NCBI GenBank assembly: GCA_010094045.1
Contig: ML986775.1
Coordinates: 7,978 to 71,977, forward strand
DNA from: Lojkania enalia
Taxonomy: Eukaryota; Ascomycota; Dothideomycetes; Pleosporales
Direction: 5' to 3'
Length of the DNA: 64,000 nt
The number at the start of each line of letters is the position of its first letter. Positions within the stretch are counted from its first letter, which is position 1. Shown piece after piece: positions 46,175 to 57,764 of the stretch. Under the pieces are notes generated by a model that was not told where the DNA came from, made no database searches, and was given only the letters and a program-made list of their open reading frames with translations. The translations under genes and the position numbers were made by a program.

Positions 46175-47639
46175 CTCCCCGATTCCTTTGGTACGCAAGG
46201 TCCATCGCCTCAAGTACACTGAAATATTACAACTGTTTACTGAGACCCTGGAAACAACACTCCGTTCACAATGCCACCTTCCAATCACCTACAATTCACC
46301 ACCGAAAACCTTTTCCCTACGAATCTCCCACCCCGCCCGCGCGAGTGCTCATCCCTCTCCCGCTTTCTGCACAATCCAAGCATCCATGCTGGACTCGCCG
46401 TAATTATAAAGATCCCCATTGCTTGAGGAATGGCGTTGGAGATTCGCCTCGGCCACAACCACTCGCATACACCTATATCTGCTCCTTTTCTGACTAAATC
46501 GCTCGCAAGCGCTGTGTACATAATGACTATGATGCAAGTCCGCGTCATAGAAGCGGCGGAAATGGAGACTATGGGATTATCTGCGCAGTCTATGGCTACG
46601 GTCACATTGATTTAGGTGGAAAAATGAGTGCTTTAATCCATCCCTTTCGGTGGGAAATATATCGGCGCGACGGGGATGTATATCCCCTATTTAAACTATT
46701 GCTAGCCATCTGAGAGGGCGAAGTGATATTATTTCTACACTTACAAGCTCTAGAAAAGAGAAGTTATATAGATAATGCATATTGAATCCGACGCTGCGTG
46801 TTAAGTAGATTTGCCATAGTATTAACAACGCTCGACTAACATTTCCCTGACATCGGTCCGAGAAAACCTTCCAAACCCAGAATGAACACGTAGCCTTATA
46901 CATATCCGGACAAGCTGCTATTAATACTGGACTATATATTCCAATGACACAGTGACGCCAAGCCACTCCGCACAGTCTTCGTTGACAAACAGTCCCCCCC
47001 GTCCTGAAAGTAGTTAACCTCTTATAAGCAAGCGCCCGATTAGCCCAGCACCAACGCGTAGCTAAATCCAGACATTTCTTACCCTCTAATTCTAATACCT
47101 GCTCCCAAAGACCTTACTCCTACTTTCCCTAGTTCATCCCATACATATGCCCCCAAAAACTACCCACAACACATCATTCATCCTCACGAGAACTTTGCAG
47201 GAATACTACAACTGCAAACGCTATACCAGCATCCCAGCCTTCAAACACCAACCGCAAACTCACAGAAAAGACGGAGTGACTCTTACATACTATTTCCCTC
47301 CTCACCTCAACCTTTCGCAAATCCCATCCGCCATCACCCAACCCAATCACACGATAGAAAATTTCACAAACTCAAACAGAACCCAATCTTCAATAGTCAA
47401 TTCTTTTTTCTCGGGGCCTAACCGGGCCGTGCCAAGAAAAACATTAAATTATCTGCTGTCTATGAAGCATTATCAACCGCCCAAAGGAACACCATGCCAA
47501 ACCTTCATAACATATTACCACTAAAGCCTCCTACCTTCGTAATCTAGACATTTCTTATTTCGCAAATCTCTATACCCCATCTTATTCCTATTACATCCAT
47601 ATCGCATTCTAACGCCATCCTGTCCACTTCTCCTTCAGT
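46175..47639. other. Intergenic
   Basis: Contains a C-rich + strand stretch (47050-47400) opposite the probable 3' end of the PRM10-like gene. A 125-codon + ORF at 47147 is rich in Thr, Asn and Pro and looks spurious. Confidence 0.4.
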
Positions 47640-50354
47640 CTAAAAACTAAACAACCCACTTCTCCGTTTACCTAACGGATACACCAACAACGCCGCTAGA
47701 AAAAGCCCCACCGTAATCCCAATTGCCACCTGAATAACCGAAAACCCGACCGTGAGCGCCACGCTATTCATGCCCTGCTCCGAGCTTGCCTCCTGCGCCG
47801 TAATCGTTGTATAATTCGTCGTATTTCTTACAATCTGGTCTGCGCTCGTGATGCCGCTAACTAGTGACCCGTTGACCGACAGTCCCGACGGCACCTGGAC
47901 AAAGATAGCCGGTAGCATCGCCGCGGCGGCGAGTCCGTAGCCGATTTTGCGCTGGGCGGGGATGAAGGGCTCGCTGCTAGTGGACGAGCTGCGTGAGTGA
48001 GACGGCGGCCTGAAGGTGGGCCACAATCCGGACTTAGGTTGGGAGCCGTGCCGGGAACGTAGGAAGCGCTTCCGAAAGCGAACAAGACGTGGTCGTAAAG
48101 TGCCCTCATATACATCAAGGCTCCAGTTCTCAATATGGCGACCGAAACGTGCGTGGACGTTGGCAGAAACACCAATCGCCAAGGCGCCCAAGGTATTACT
48201 GATCTGGGCATTTCCCTTGAAATACTGGGAGCTGTGATAGTTAACTACGTAGCCAAATAGGGCAATGAGCGTCATGGCAGGGATCTGCTTATATTTTGCT
48301 TGATTAACAATCATCAAGCAAAGAGAAAATCCGATTTCAAAGAAGTAGAACCAGTGAGAAGACATGGGTTTGCTGCATGAAGTGGCAGAAGTAGCGTCCT
48401 TGTACATCATGCCGAATAGCACGGTACCGATCGTGATTCCGAAGCCTAGGAAAAGCGAGTAGATGATTGCATACACCATGCGAACAGACCCGGCAACGAT
48501 ATGTTTAGACTGCAGTTCCAAGCTAGCTGATAGCACCATGAAACCAGGAAGAATTAGGGCGATGCTGGATTGCGCCATTGCGCTGAAACAGAATATTTCC
48601 TTTCCTTTGTGTTTGATGGAACCAAGGCCGCGAGCAACGAAAGACGTTATGACAGCAGCGCTAATTTCGAAAACATTTGAAAGCAGCTCATTCTGGGGAG
48701 CAACAATGAGCTGAAGCCAGCCAAGAAAGCAGCCGAGGAGGAAACAGAAGGGCAGGTCGATCGGCCGTGCTTCGAAAGCGAAGGGACCCACCATGGCAGA
48801 GGCAAGGCCGTACACCGGGACTCGGAACCAAGAGCCAAATTTTGGCTTGCGGGCGATTATCTCTTCTAGACGGGGGGTGGCTTCTTCGACTCCGATGCGA
48901 TCATGAACAACATCTTTGTAAATTTCATGAACGTCCCTTAGCTTACCTAGATCGATACCCTGGTTCGTTCGGACAAGTTTGACCTCGGTGGTATGGACGC
49001 TGGAATCGTCAAAGGATATGATCATGCAGCCGGGAATGTAGAGAAACTGAGCCTCAATCTCCAGTACCCTCGCTGACATATTCATGTATTCCTCTAGCCG
49101 ATGGGAGGGCGCCCCGTACATCATAAGTGCCTTGCAGAGCTTGCGGAGATAATTTTGCCGGGCCAAAGTCCCCGCAAGATGAATCTTGATCTTGTATTGT
49201 TCGTCACGACGGGCCTTGTTCTTCTTGCTCAGGCCATAGTTAATAGACTGGTCCGAACCACTCCTCTGGCCCATACCAGGGCGGCTATGCTTGTATTTTT
49301 CGCCCATTTCATGGCCAAACTCCTTTTGGCCCGGAGTGGCCAACATTGATGACGACTCTAACAGCCTCGATATGGAGCCTGCGGATGTATTGGCGCTTCT
49401 ACTATGCCAGGGCCATCCATACTGGGTTGGGTGCAAAGGTGTTGTCGTGCCTGACATTGGGGGCGATGGATTTGGGCTGTTTGCAGCCGTGGAAGCGGCA
49501 CTGAACGTCATACTGCCATTTCTAGTATGCCCAGGACCTTTAGAACCGCGACCTGTATAATGGACATGAGCGGAAGAAGTGGCCTTGAGGAGAGTTCCGA
49601 GGACTCCTGTGCGAAACCTAGAAGGTCTTGGTACGTGCTCATCTTCCATTTCAGCTTCGTTGACGGGCGTGACTTGGCCGGACTGAAGAGGAGTCATATC
49701 GGAGTGGTAGAATTCGTCGGTCCTGTTGACGGGGCCGCGGCGGATAGTGTGCTGACGGATCAATCTGTCCGCCTGGTCTAGGAACTCGTTCTTGGTCTGC
49801 GTGGCCCGCGGGACATCGTCTTCGTCGGCAGTGTCGATGGCGGATTCATTATTGAGATCTTGCAAAGGCACGTTTATAGCAGGCGGTGTCGAAAGCAGTC
49901 CCTCAGCAGAATTCCGCCGGGATACGGGCGCAGAAGACGACAAGGTGCCGACATCCCTGGCTAATCGGGTTGCCCGCTGCTGGGCCTCAATGCCGGATCT
50001 TGTCTTTTCATCATTAGTCTCGACGAGACCGTCATCTACGTATATTTGAGGTGGAGTCCGGGCAGTCTTCCGAATGGCGGGTCGCGGCTTAGGAATGTAT
50101 GGCTGGCCAAAGGCTCTGTGAATTTCTTCTGACAGCTCTTCGTGGGAAACGTCGGGCCTCAGATGTAGTGGGGTGTTGTGGTCTGGGGAGTCTATATCCT
50201 GCAGCGGTTGAGTATCCTCGGGGGAGCGGTTTGAGGATGAGGGCTGGCTGTCTGGCGTGAATCCAACACGCTTCCGACCGGGGGGCATTGGTCCTTCCGA
50301 AAGCGAATGTGAGTGGGAAGCCGACTGGCCTGGTGGTGAGCCCGGGGGCTCCAT
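47640..50354 (-). CDS. PRM10-like pheromone-regulated membrane protein (ThrE family)
   Basis: Single long exon, 904 aa, ATG at 50354. Residues 1 to about 385 are polar and disordered (Pro/Ser/Thr-rich, MEPPGSPPGQSASHSHSLSE). From about 386 the conserved domain starts (YKIKIHLAGTLARQNYLRKL, MMYGAPSHRLEEYMNMSARV, FLYIPGCMIISFDDSSVHTT, TNQGIDLGKLRDVHEIYKDV). It is followed by about ten hydrophobic segments, including GLASAMVGPFAFEARPIDLP, QSSIALILPGFMVLSASLEL, a Gly-rich LGFGITIGTVLFGMMY and, at the C-terminus, QVAIGITVGLFLAALLVYPL. This is the ThrE/ThrE_2 arrangement of yeast Prm10 and fungal relatives. Bacterial ThrE exports threonine and serine; the fungal role is not established. A single exon of this length is somewhat unusual here but fits the family. 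Confidence 0.92.
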   Translation of the reverse strand: MEPPGSPPGQSASHSHSLSEGPMPPGRKRVGFTPDSQPSSSNRSPEDTQPLQDIDSPDHNTPLHLRPDVSHEELSEEIHRAFGQPYIPKPRPAIRKTARTPPQIYVDDGLVETNDEKTRSGIEAQQRATRLARDVGTLSSSAPVSRRNSAEGLLSTPPAINVPLQDLNNESAIDTADEDDVPRATQTKNEFLDQADRLIRQHTIRRGPVNRTDEFYHSDMTPLQSGQVTPVNEAEMEDEHVPRPSRFRTGVLGTLLKATSSAHVHYTGRGSKGPGHTRNGSMTFSAASTAANSPNPSPPMSGTTTPLHPTQYGWPWHSRSANTSAGSISRLLESSSMLATPGQKEFGHEMGEKYKHSRPGMGQRSGSDQSINYGLSKKNKARRDEQYKIKIHLAGTLARQNYLRKLCKALMMYGAPSHRLEEYMNMSARVLEIEAQFLYIPGCMIISFDDSSVHTTEVKLVRTNQGIDLGKLRDVHEIYKDVVHDRIGVEEATPRLEEIIARKPKFGSWFRVPVYGLASAMVGPFAFEARPIDLPFCFLLGCFLGWLQLIVAPQNELLSNVFEISAAVITSFVARGLGSIKHKGKEIFCFSAMAQSSIALILPGFMVLSASLELQSKHIVAGSVRMVYAIIYSLFLGFGITIGTVLFGMMYKDATSATSCSKPMSSHWFYFFEIGFSLCLMIVNQAKYKQIPAMTLIALFGYVVNYHSSQYFKGNAQISNTLGALAIGVSANVHARFGRHIENWSLDVYEGTLRPRLVRFRKRFLRSRHGSQPKSGLWPTFRPPSHSRSSSTSSEPFIPAQRKIGYGLAAAAMLPAIFVQVPSGLSVNGSLVSGITSADQIVRNTTNYTTITAQEASSEQGMNSVALTVGFSVIQVAIGITVGLFLAALLVYPLGKRRSGLFSF

Positions 50355-52471
50355 GATTGATCAAGTAGTGGCTACCTCTGATGCAGCTGGGCCGACTATG
50401 TCGTTAGTTAGTCTTCTGCTGTCAGACGATTGGCTGATCTAGCAACAACGACGGTGTGTTGGAAGCGAGCGGAAGTAAGTCGTGTAGCGGGCAATCGCAG
50501 TTTGGCGAGCCAATGTAGGGGGGGGGGGGGGGGGATGACGAGGTAAACTGTGATGCCGCCGATAAGGCGTTGATGAACAGCCAGCCACGGGGCTACGCAG
50601 GGATGATAAGAGAGCGGAACGAGCGGCGGTTGCGTGGACAGGGCAGTCAGAAGTTTCGCGCGGGCGTGGCGTGGAGGCCCATTTTTGTGTAATCAAAACA
50701 AAGAGCCCAGAAGGTTCGGTGTTGTGTGGGCGTCTGCGCAAGAAAGAGCCATGGACGATACAGAGAGCAGATGAATGGCGGAGAGCACACCGGGGGGGCA
50801 ACGAAGTCAATTCCTGGGTCAGAACTCTACCGTGGCGGGCAGCGGTTGCGTTCCTAGCTCCGTGTATGCTTTTGCACGTATGTATTCTTAGCAGCCAGGG
50901 GAACAAAAGAGCCGCATCCTGATTCTTGTCATGGCACCAACATGGTTACACGGGCATCGCGCCCTCCCCTTTGCCTGGGGACCCACGGAAGTCGGATGGA
51001 ATACGCAGCCAACGACGTCAGACAAGAGCGCTGTCGCTGGATTGGGAAACAGCAACACCAAATTGCTATCACGACATATCCACTTTTCCGATGCGGCCGA
51101 TGCCTTGGGCGCGCCCAAATAGGCAATTCTTTTCTCAGCATAACCGTCGCCAACGCTAGCGCCGCAGAACCCTTTCAATCAGGGAATCCGAGATAACGAC
51201 GAGCGGGTATAAACGGGTCTCCCAAGACTCGGACGCGTGCGCCCAATAATCGTTGGATGGCTGCGCACATCGTGGAATTATGGGATCAGCTGGTGGAGCA
51301 GCGCGGCTCTGAGCCTCTGAGGGAGGGCGGCTCCTGGCTGGACCGTCGCGGCGTTTCGCACAGTTCGTGGGCCAGCAGCAGGGCCAATGGTCTTAGGCAG
51401 ATGCAACCTCAACGAGAACTGTCCGCGCTTGGTGTTCGTAGTGCTGATTATCCGCATATGAATCGCGAGGGGTGAGGTGGAAGAGAAGAAGGGACGCGCA
51501 GCCCGAAAATGCTTGTTTGCCGCCAAGGTTCCCCCTCTGCGGTGGCTGCTGCATCCCAACAACGCCTCCGGTCAGCCCCTAGCTCAAAAAATTTTGCAAC
51601 TATTAATTTCACATGCCAAGGACAAGTCCATCGTCAAGTCTCTCACATATGTGCTCGCCTACGTGCCTCCCCAAGCAGCAATGGCCAGTCTGATTTTCTT
51701 TCACCTCTCGGACGGCAGCCCGCGATGACTGCAGGCTTCGCCGCAGTAGACCCCTTCCGCTGCCAATTGTAGAGCACCAAGCCCAACACCATGGCCGAGC
51801 TTGCCGGGCGATGGATTTACCCATACGTATGCGCTTCACTCCGTGACAGGTGCTTCCAGAAGCCGGAGAGTCTAGCCAGGCCATACTGTGTATCGCGCTG
51901 CTGGACGGTTTCCCTGACTACTCTTCCGTGGACCCGGGACACCGACTACCGGTTTCTTGTCTGTCGAGCGCGGTCTCAATACAAGTAGTGAGCTGCTCCA
52001 GTACTAATGCGAAGATGAACGTGTTAGGTCCTCCCTCCGCTTCACAAGTCTCTGGCCGGCACGGCGTCCAATAGCCCAGACCCTCTCGGACGAAGCGACG
52101 CCCACCATCGGCCCGTCTCCATCTCCAACGGCCTTTGTCTCCACCACCACGTACTCATGCTCGTTGGGGAGCTTAGGTGACTAAGTCGCGTCACATGATT
52201 TCTCTTGGCAGGGCTCGGAAGAGGTGGTGCCATGTTCCAATGTTGGATGTGGGGCATGTCTGCTGTGCCTTTTGCTTCTCATTCTCCCCCGCACGCTCTG
52301 CGCGGAAGACGTCTGGAGTATGGAGGAGTATCCCGCACCCCAGCTCCGAGGCACCAATGCCTGCCCCACCACGCGATGCACCCTCGTCTCCTTATAAGGC
52401 GAATTGATTGATCAGAAACTAACCCCATCACACTAATCACACAGCAGTGTCCCGCAGCGATTCAGACAACA
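50355..52471. other. GC-rich intergenic, divergent promoters
   Basis: Shared 5' region between the - strand PRM10-like gene and the + strand monooxygenase gene. Contains G17 at 50518-50534. Several 60-100-codon ORFs on both strands (50887-51780) reflect high GC; none resembles a known protein. Confidence 0.45.
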
Positions 52472-53867
52472 ATGCCCAAAATCAACCATGTGAGAGGCCC
52501 CCCCCCCTAGCCGGTGAATCGCCCAACCCTGCGTAGCTGACATGCGCAGGTCGTCATCGTGGGCGCTGGCCCCTCCGGCCTCCTGCTAGGTATTATGCTG
52601 TCGCGGAATGCTGGCATTAAAGTTACCATCCTCGACGCAGATGTCAAGATCAACGACAACCCCCGTGCTGCCCACTATGCTCCCTCCGCTGTCTACGATT
52701 TCAAGCGTGCTGGCGTAATAGACGATGTGCGTGCCCAGGGCTTCTCGCCGAGGGGCGTCTGCTGGAGGTTGAAGGACACAACATTCCTAGCTGGCATGGG
52801 CCGTGAACCCGAGCAGTCCGAGTTTGCAATGACCGTTCTGCCATTAGACCGACTGGGGCCGCTTTTTGTTAAGCATTTCGAGAGCATTGAGGGCAATAAG
52901 ATTCTCTGGGCACACCAGGTTGTTGATGTGGAACAGGATGAAAAGGGTGCAACTGCGATTGTGGAGACATCAGAGGGACAAAAGAAATTTACGGGAGACT
53001 ACTTGATTGGCGCAGACGGTGCATCAAGTGCGGTCCGTACTGCTCTTTTTGGGAAAGAGTACCCCGGCGAGACTCTTAAGCAACAGATTGTTGCAACTAA
53101 TGTAGGCACCGCCTATATCGAACATCTAGGGCAAAGCTGATCTTTTAGGTCTATCTACCTTTTGATGAGCGCTTTGGCTACTGGGACTCTAACTTCATCG
53201 TCCACCCCACCGACTGGTACATGGCTGCTAAAATCACGACCGACGGTCTATGGAGAGTAACATACGGTGACGATGAGGGACTTAGCCGGGAGGAGCTCAT
53301 TCGGCGCCAACCCAAGCGTTACGAGGAGATCCTTCCCGGCAACCCCAAGCCTGGCGATTACAAATTGGCCAGCATGAGCCCGTATAAACTGCAACAGAGG
53401 TGTGCTCCAAGTTTCAGGGTCGGCAAGATCTTGTTGGTTGCTGATGCAGCGCATTTGTGCAATCCTTTGTAAGTCAGCCGCTCCCACCCGGTTTTATCAC
53501 GCTGAAACGTGCCAGCGGTGGACTGGGTCTCACAGGAGGTTTCGCCGATGTTGGATCCCTATACGATTGCCTTATTGGCATCCACGAAGACGAGCTGGAT
53601 GAGGATATCCTAGATAAGTACAGCGAGATCCGCATAAAGATCTGGAGAGAGATGATTGATCCCATGTCGAGGGCCAACTTCCACCGACTCTGGGATGACG
53701 AGAAGATCAAGGAACGCGAGGAGTTCTTCGCCATGTGCGAAAAGGCAAGCAACGACCCGCTGTTTGGGAAGTCGGTTGCGGAGGGCGTGCACGCTGTAAG
53801 ACATGATTTTACAAAGTACTATAAGAGTAGGAGCACAGCCCCAGCGTTGAATGGTGCGCAAGGGTAG
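52472..53867 (+). CDS. FAD-dependent monooxygenase, PHBH-fold (aromatic hydroxylase type)
   Basis: Four exons: 52472-52489 (only 18 bp), 52550-53101, 53149-53468, 53516-53867; 413 aa. Hydroxylates an aromatic or cyclic substrate using FAD, NAD(P)H and O2. Motifs: MPKINHVVIVGAGPSGLLLG (GxGxxG, Rossmann fold), the DG motif YLIGADGASSAVR, and the GD-type motif LLVADAAHLCNPFGGLGLTG formed across intron 3. The tiny first exon is chosen because it supplies the Met and beta-1 of the Rossmann fold; intron 1 has a good branch site (GCTGAC) and CGCAG acceptor. No signal peptide or membrane anchor. It is convergent with the P450 267 bp away; such pairs occur in catabolic or secondary-metabolite clusters, but no synthase is visible. 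Confidence 0.93.
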
Positions 53868-54134
53868 ACAGGAGTCAAATTTTTTTTTTTTTTTCTTCTA
53901 ATTAAAATGAATATCACGCCTTACGCGGTTCCTTTTCGGATATACCGCAATTTGATAGCAGTTCGCAACTTGCCTTACGGGCTCAATTTTCTCCGCTACC
54001 TTTTCCGAAGTCATGACTATTTGAATAAGAAAGATAGTTGCGGTACTAGAATTCCCATGTAAAACACATATATCACTACCGTGGGCACTTCGTCCACGGG
54101 GCAATTCTATGCCTCTTCATATTTGCTCATCTCT

Positions 54135-55961
54135 TTACACCCCATACGGCCTCCCCACAACCTCCTTCCCTACCGTCTCGATCAGGTCCCTGTGTTTCTC
54201 ACTTCTTACTTTTATCTTAACCTCAAAAGGCGCCCATCTATGCTCTCCGACTTGCAAATTCATCGTGTCGATTGGCTTGTCTGGATTTTCTTCGAAGTCA
54301 AAACAATATAAGAGACGGGCGGCAGCTAGCCAGACGTTGGTGTCGCCGACGTGGTATCCCGTACACACTCTCCTTCCTACGCATCTCATTAGCACATATC
54401 AAAGATATTAACCAGTAACTTCAGGGATCGGGGGCCGGTCATGACGGGAACAAACGATAGCTTCGAGAAACGCACCAGCGCCAAAACTCCAATGCCCATT
54501 CAAAGGATCCTCCAGCGTCTTCGGATCGACACCCTGTATCTCTGGATCTAGCCAACGCTCCGGCCAAAATCTTAAAGGATCTCTATACTCCTTTTCACTT
54601 AGTGCAATACCCCAATTATTCCACGTGAAAATAGTATTCGCGGGGAACCTGTATCCCTCATACTCATCATCCTTAATCAGCATATGCGGCACGCCAATCT
54701 CAGCAAACGGTCTCCAACGAAAGCCCTCTTTGGCTACAGCAGACATATACGGCATTTTAGACCTATCCGCAAACTCGGGGAGACGGGCGGCGTAGCCGCA
54801 AACCGCATCTAGTTCATCCTGAACCTTCTTCACCCACCTCCGATCCGTCGCCGCGGCCGCAATAATCTGGCCCAGCGTCATCCTACTCGTATCACTCCCC
54901 GCCTCCATCAAACTCCCCAACGCAAAAAGCGTCTGCGTAACCCCCAGCTTCTCTGTCTCCTTATCTTCCAAAAACTTCGTCGCGAAACAAGGTGGACATG
55001 TCCCGTCTTCCATTCTCCTCTTCAAATCCCTAACTTCCTTTTCGTACACACCCACGACCTTTTCGAATGCGCGCTCGCCCCTCCTGCGCCACCATTTCAG
55101 CGGGCCCGGAAGCTTGTCTAGGATGTAAAAAGTATCGACGAGATTCGCACCGGGCTGCATCGCCATAATAAACTCGCGACTCGTATCAAACAGCCGCTCC
55201 ACATTATCATCGCGGCCCAACACCCTCTTCCCAAACACCACGCTCATAATCACCGAATTCGCATACCGTTGATTGCCCATCCACCAGTGCTCCGGCTGCT
55301 TCAGGACTTCCCAGACTAGCTGCTTGGATTCGGTGTCCTGGAAGGGCGCGAAAGTGGACGCGTTGGTGATGTTGAGGATGGCGTGCATGGTTTTGCGGAT
55401 GGAGCGCCACTGCGGGCCATAGGGCTGGATCACCATGCGGCAGCCGCCCGACATTAGGGTTGAGGTGTAGGGGAAGGCCGGCCGCGAGGAGTAGATCGAC
55501 GAGCGCTTTTCCAGGAGGTCGTATACGACACGCGAGCTGTTTAGGAAGATCCAGGTGTTGGAGGCGATTTTGATAGTGAACCTATGCCATTCCCGTTAGA
55601 TTATCATTTTTGACATTATTATTATGAAAATATTTTTTTTTTTTTTTTTTTTTTCTCTTCTGTTTCCTGGGATAAGGGAGGAGCGAGTTGGGAAATGGGA
55701 AATATTTTTTTTTTGGGTTGTGCGAAACGTGAGATATGAATGATAGACATACATCTCCCCGTACTCCTCCGCCATCTCTTTCGCCCAAGGCCCTTGATGA
55801 TACGCTGGCATCTGTAGCATATTGCCCAACAACGGGACGCCCTTGGGACCCGGCGGTAATCTGTACTTCCTTCTCCACCTCACCCCCGCATACCACTTCG
55901 CCAACCCCATAACAACAAGTGCTACGAGTATGGTTTGCGTGAACGACAAAAGCGCAGCCAT
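54135..55961 (-). CDS. Cytochrome P450 monooxygenase
   Basis: Three exons: 55961-55753, 55581-54476, 54376-54135; 518 aa. The N-terminus is a membrane anchor (SFTQTILVALVVMGLAKWYA) followed by the Pro-rich hinge LPPGPKGVPLLGNM. Other hallmarks are the I-helix EAGSDTSRMTL, the K-helix EGFRWRP (ExxR), the FWPERWLDP (PERW) block and the haem loop FGAGRRVCTGYHVG, with the Cys ligand created across intron 2. ER-bound, haem-dependent oxygenation; substrate unknown. The style resembles OrdA-like fungal P450s. Intron 1 is 171 bp and contains a T23 run and a second T8 run. The C-terminal exon acceptor (GCGTAG at about 54377) was chosen because only it restores the haem motif. Confidence 0.95.
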
Positions 55962-57764
55962 AGCAAGTATATGAACTTAAAATCGTGCGGCTAGTAGCGT
56001 ACAAGATCAAGATTTCTGGCCGACGTTGAGTTGGAAAGGGAGTGAATTTTTAAGATTGATGGGGTAACGCAGAGGCCAAGGCGGCGGCAATGCGTACCCC
56101 AGATAATATCCATCACGGTAAGGCTGTCGTTGGCTCGGGCAGTTCAATTGGCATGCATGCAAGTGTTTTCCTTCCCCAAGTGGGGTAGATTGGGGTCTGC
56201 AGAGGTGGGGCAAGTGAAGAATCTAGGATTAGCCTAGCGCCGTACACATGTAGTTTTTGAATGCATATGGCTTGATTGTATCGTGGCTATTTTGTGAGGG
56301 GGAGTGTATGATTGATGTTGGCAATGCGGTATGCCTAGTTCAGGTAAGTAGCATCGCACAGGGTTTTTGTATATGCTTGACCACCATTAGTTGGCCCCCA
56401 TATGCATCGCAAACCTGTAGTTGTGGTGTGTCACCACGGTACTCTTCACCCTTGTCAGAGTCTTTTTATCGCGGTAGGATAGATTGCCTATCGAATAATT
56501 ATAGTCTTTCCAAAAGCCTTACAAGCGAAGTTGAGGCGTGCGATCCACGGAATATATTTTCACTGGACCTCCCCCTTGTGTTAAATAGTCTGGGGAAAGG
56601 AGTTATTATACCTCGTGCGGCTAGAATCCTATTACGTAGTCTAGTGCTTAGGAAGACCTCTAAGTTCCCTCCCGCTTAACCTGAACCTGTCAGTGCCTTG
56701 CTCATATAGTTTAATATCAAGGAGTTATCTTGAACAGGTCACAAATCTCTTTGCTCTTTATCGGGGTCCTCATCGCTCCTAAATTGCGTATTTGTGTGAC
56801 AGATTGTATAGAGCAGTCTTAATGAAAAGTTTGTGCATGTTGAATCTTCGGAAGGAAGGTTCATTACGGAAATCGAGAAGAGCTCCGCGGGACTTTTTCT
56901 TCGTTGATCCAACATGGTACATACTAGGATGTAGGGTGGAAGAGACCTGCTACTTTGGGCATAGTGGCAGATATCTGGCTGGTTGGACTACGCCAAAATA
57001 TTTTCCGCCACTTTGTGGTACTAGAGGCTTTCCTCCAGCCGTATCATTTCCGGATCCTTCGTTGTCTAAAAATCAGCCCAGATTCCTTCTCGTATTCTTA
57101 TTTATTCATAACGTTACCAAGCTCACAAACGTGGAGGACCAGGCGTGCTAAGCTTCCGCTCTTGGCAGATCGGCGGTTTTTGAAGCTCTATCACAAGTCA
57201 CCTGCCTATTTAGGCTATAAGCTTAAGCTATAAACCTTGTTCCATCACGTCAACACAAGAGGCTCTGCAAGCTTTCCTGGTATTGAAACAATGAATCTGA
57301 GGACATTTTAATATTAGTTAGAGTGGTGTCAAAGCATCATTGCCGAGGAAAACGCTGGCAATCAACCTCTCACCGTAATTCTGGAAAAAAGGTAGCTTGA
57401 CGAGTCTTGCGACATGGTAGGATTTCAACCGGGGAGAAGAACCGGGTGACAACATAAGCGGCGTACTACTATCGTTTATGCGCAGCCCTGCAATCTACGT
57501 ATCGATTGATAAACGTTTCACCAATAAGATCCATTTGTCCACAACAGAAACACTAGGGAGCTGCTCAATTGAGCTCTAATCAATCATCCCGCAACCCGGT
57601 TTGTGTCCCACAGTAGCTAAGTCCATAAGGCGGGGGAAAGGTTCCACTGGAGCCGGATCTTCCAAGTACCGCCGAGACAGAAGGTATAAAAGCCCAGAGC
57701 TGCGCCCAGGAAAAAAGCGTCAGCCACCCGCCTTCGCACTTCCTTGAGTCAGACAAGCTTCGCA
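55962..57764. other. Intergenic, divergent promoters of P450 and carboxypeptidase
   Basis: No gene found. Short ORFs (56257, 56792) show no family features. The right end includes a TATA box for the carboxypeptidase gene. Confidence 0.45.
57685..57691 (+). promoter_or_regulatory. TATA box of the S10 carboxypeptidase gene
   Basis: TATAAAA 80 bp upstream of the ATG at 57765, in the sequence AAGGTATAAAAGCCC. Position and sequence suit a core promoter element. Confidence 0.6.

Noticed and set aside
47147..47524. 125-aa + strand ORF
   Set aside because: Low-complexity composition, lies opposite the 3' flank of the PRM10-like gene, no known domain.
50888..51780. Several GC-rich overlapping ORFs
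   Set aside because: All short, overlapping in many frames on both strands, no motif; typical of GC-rich non-coding DNA.
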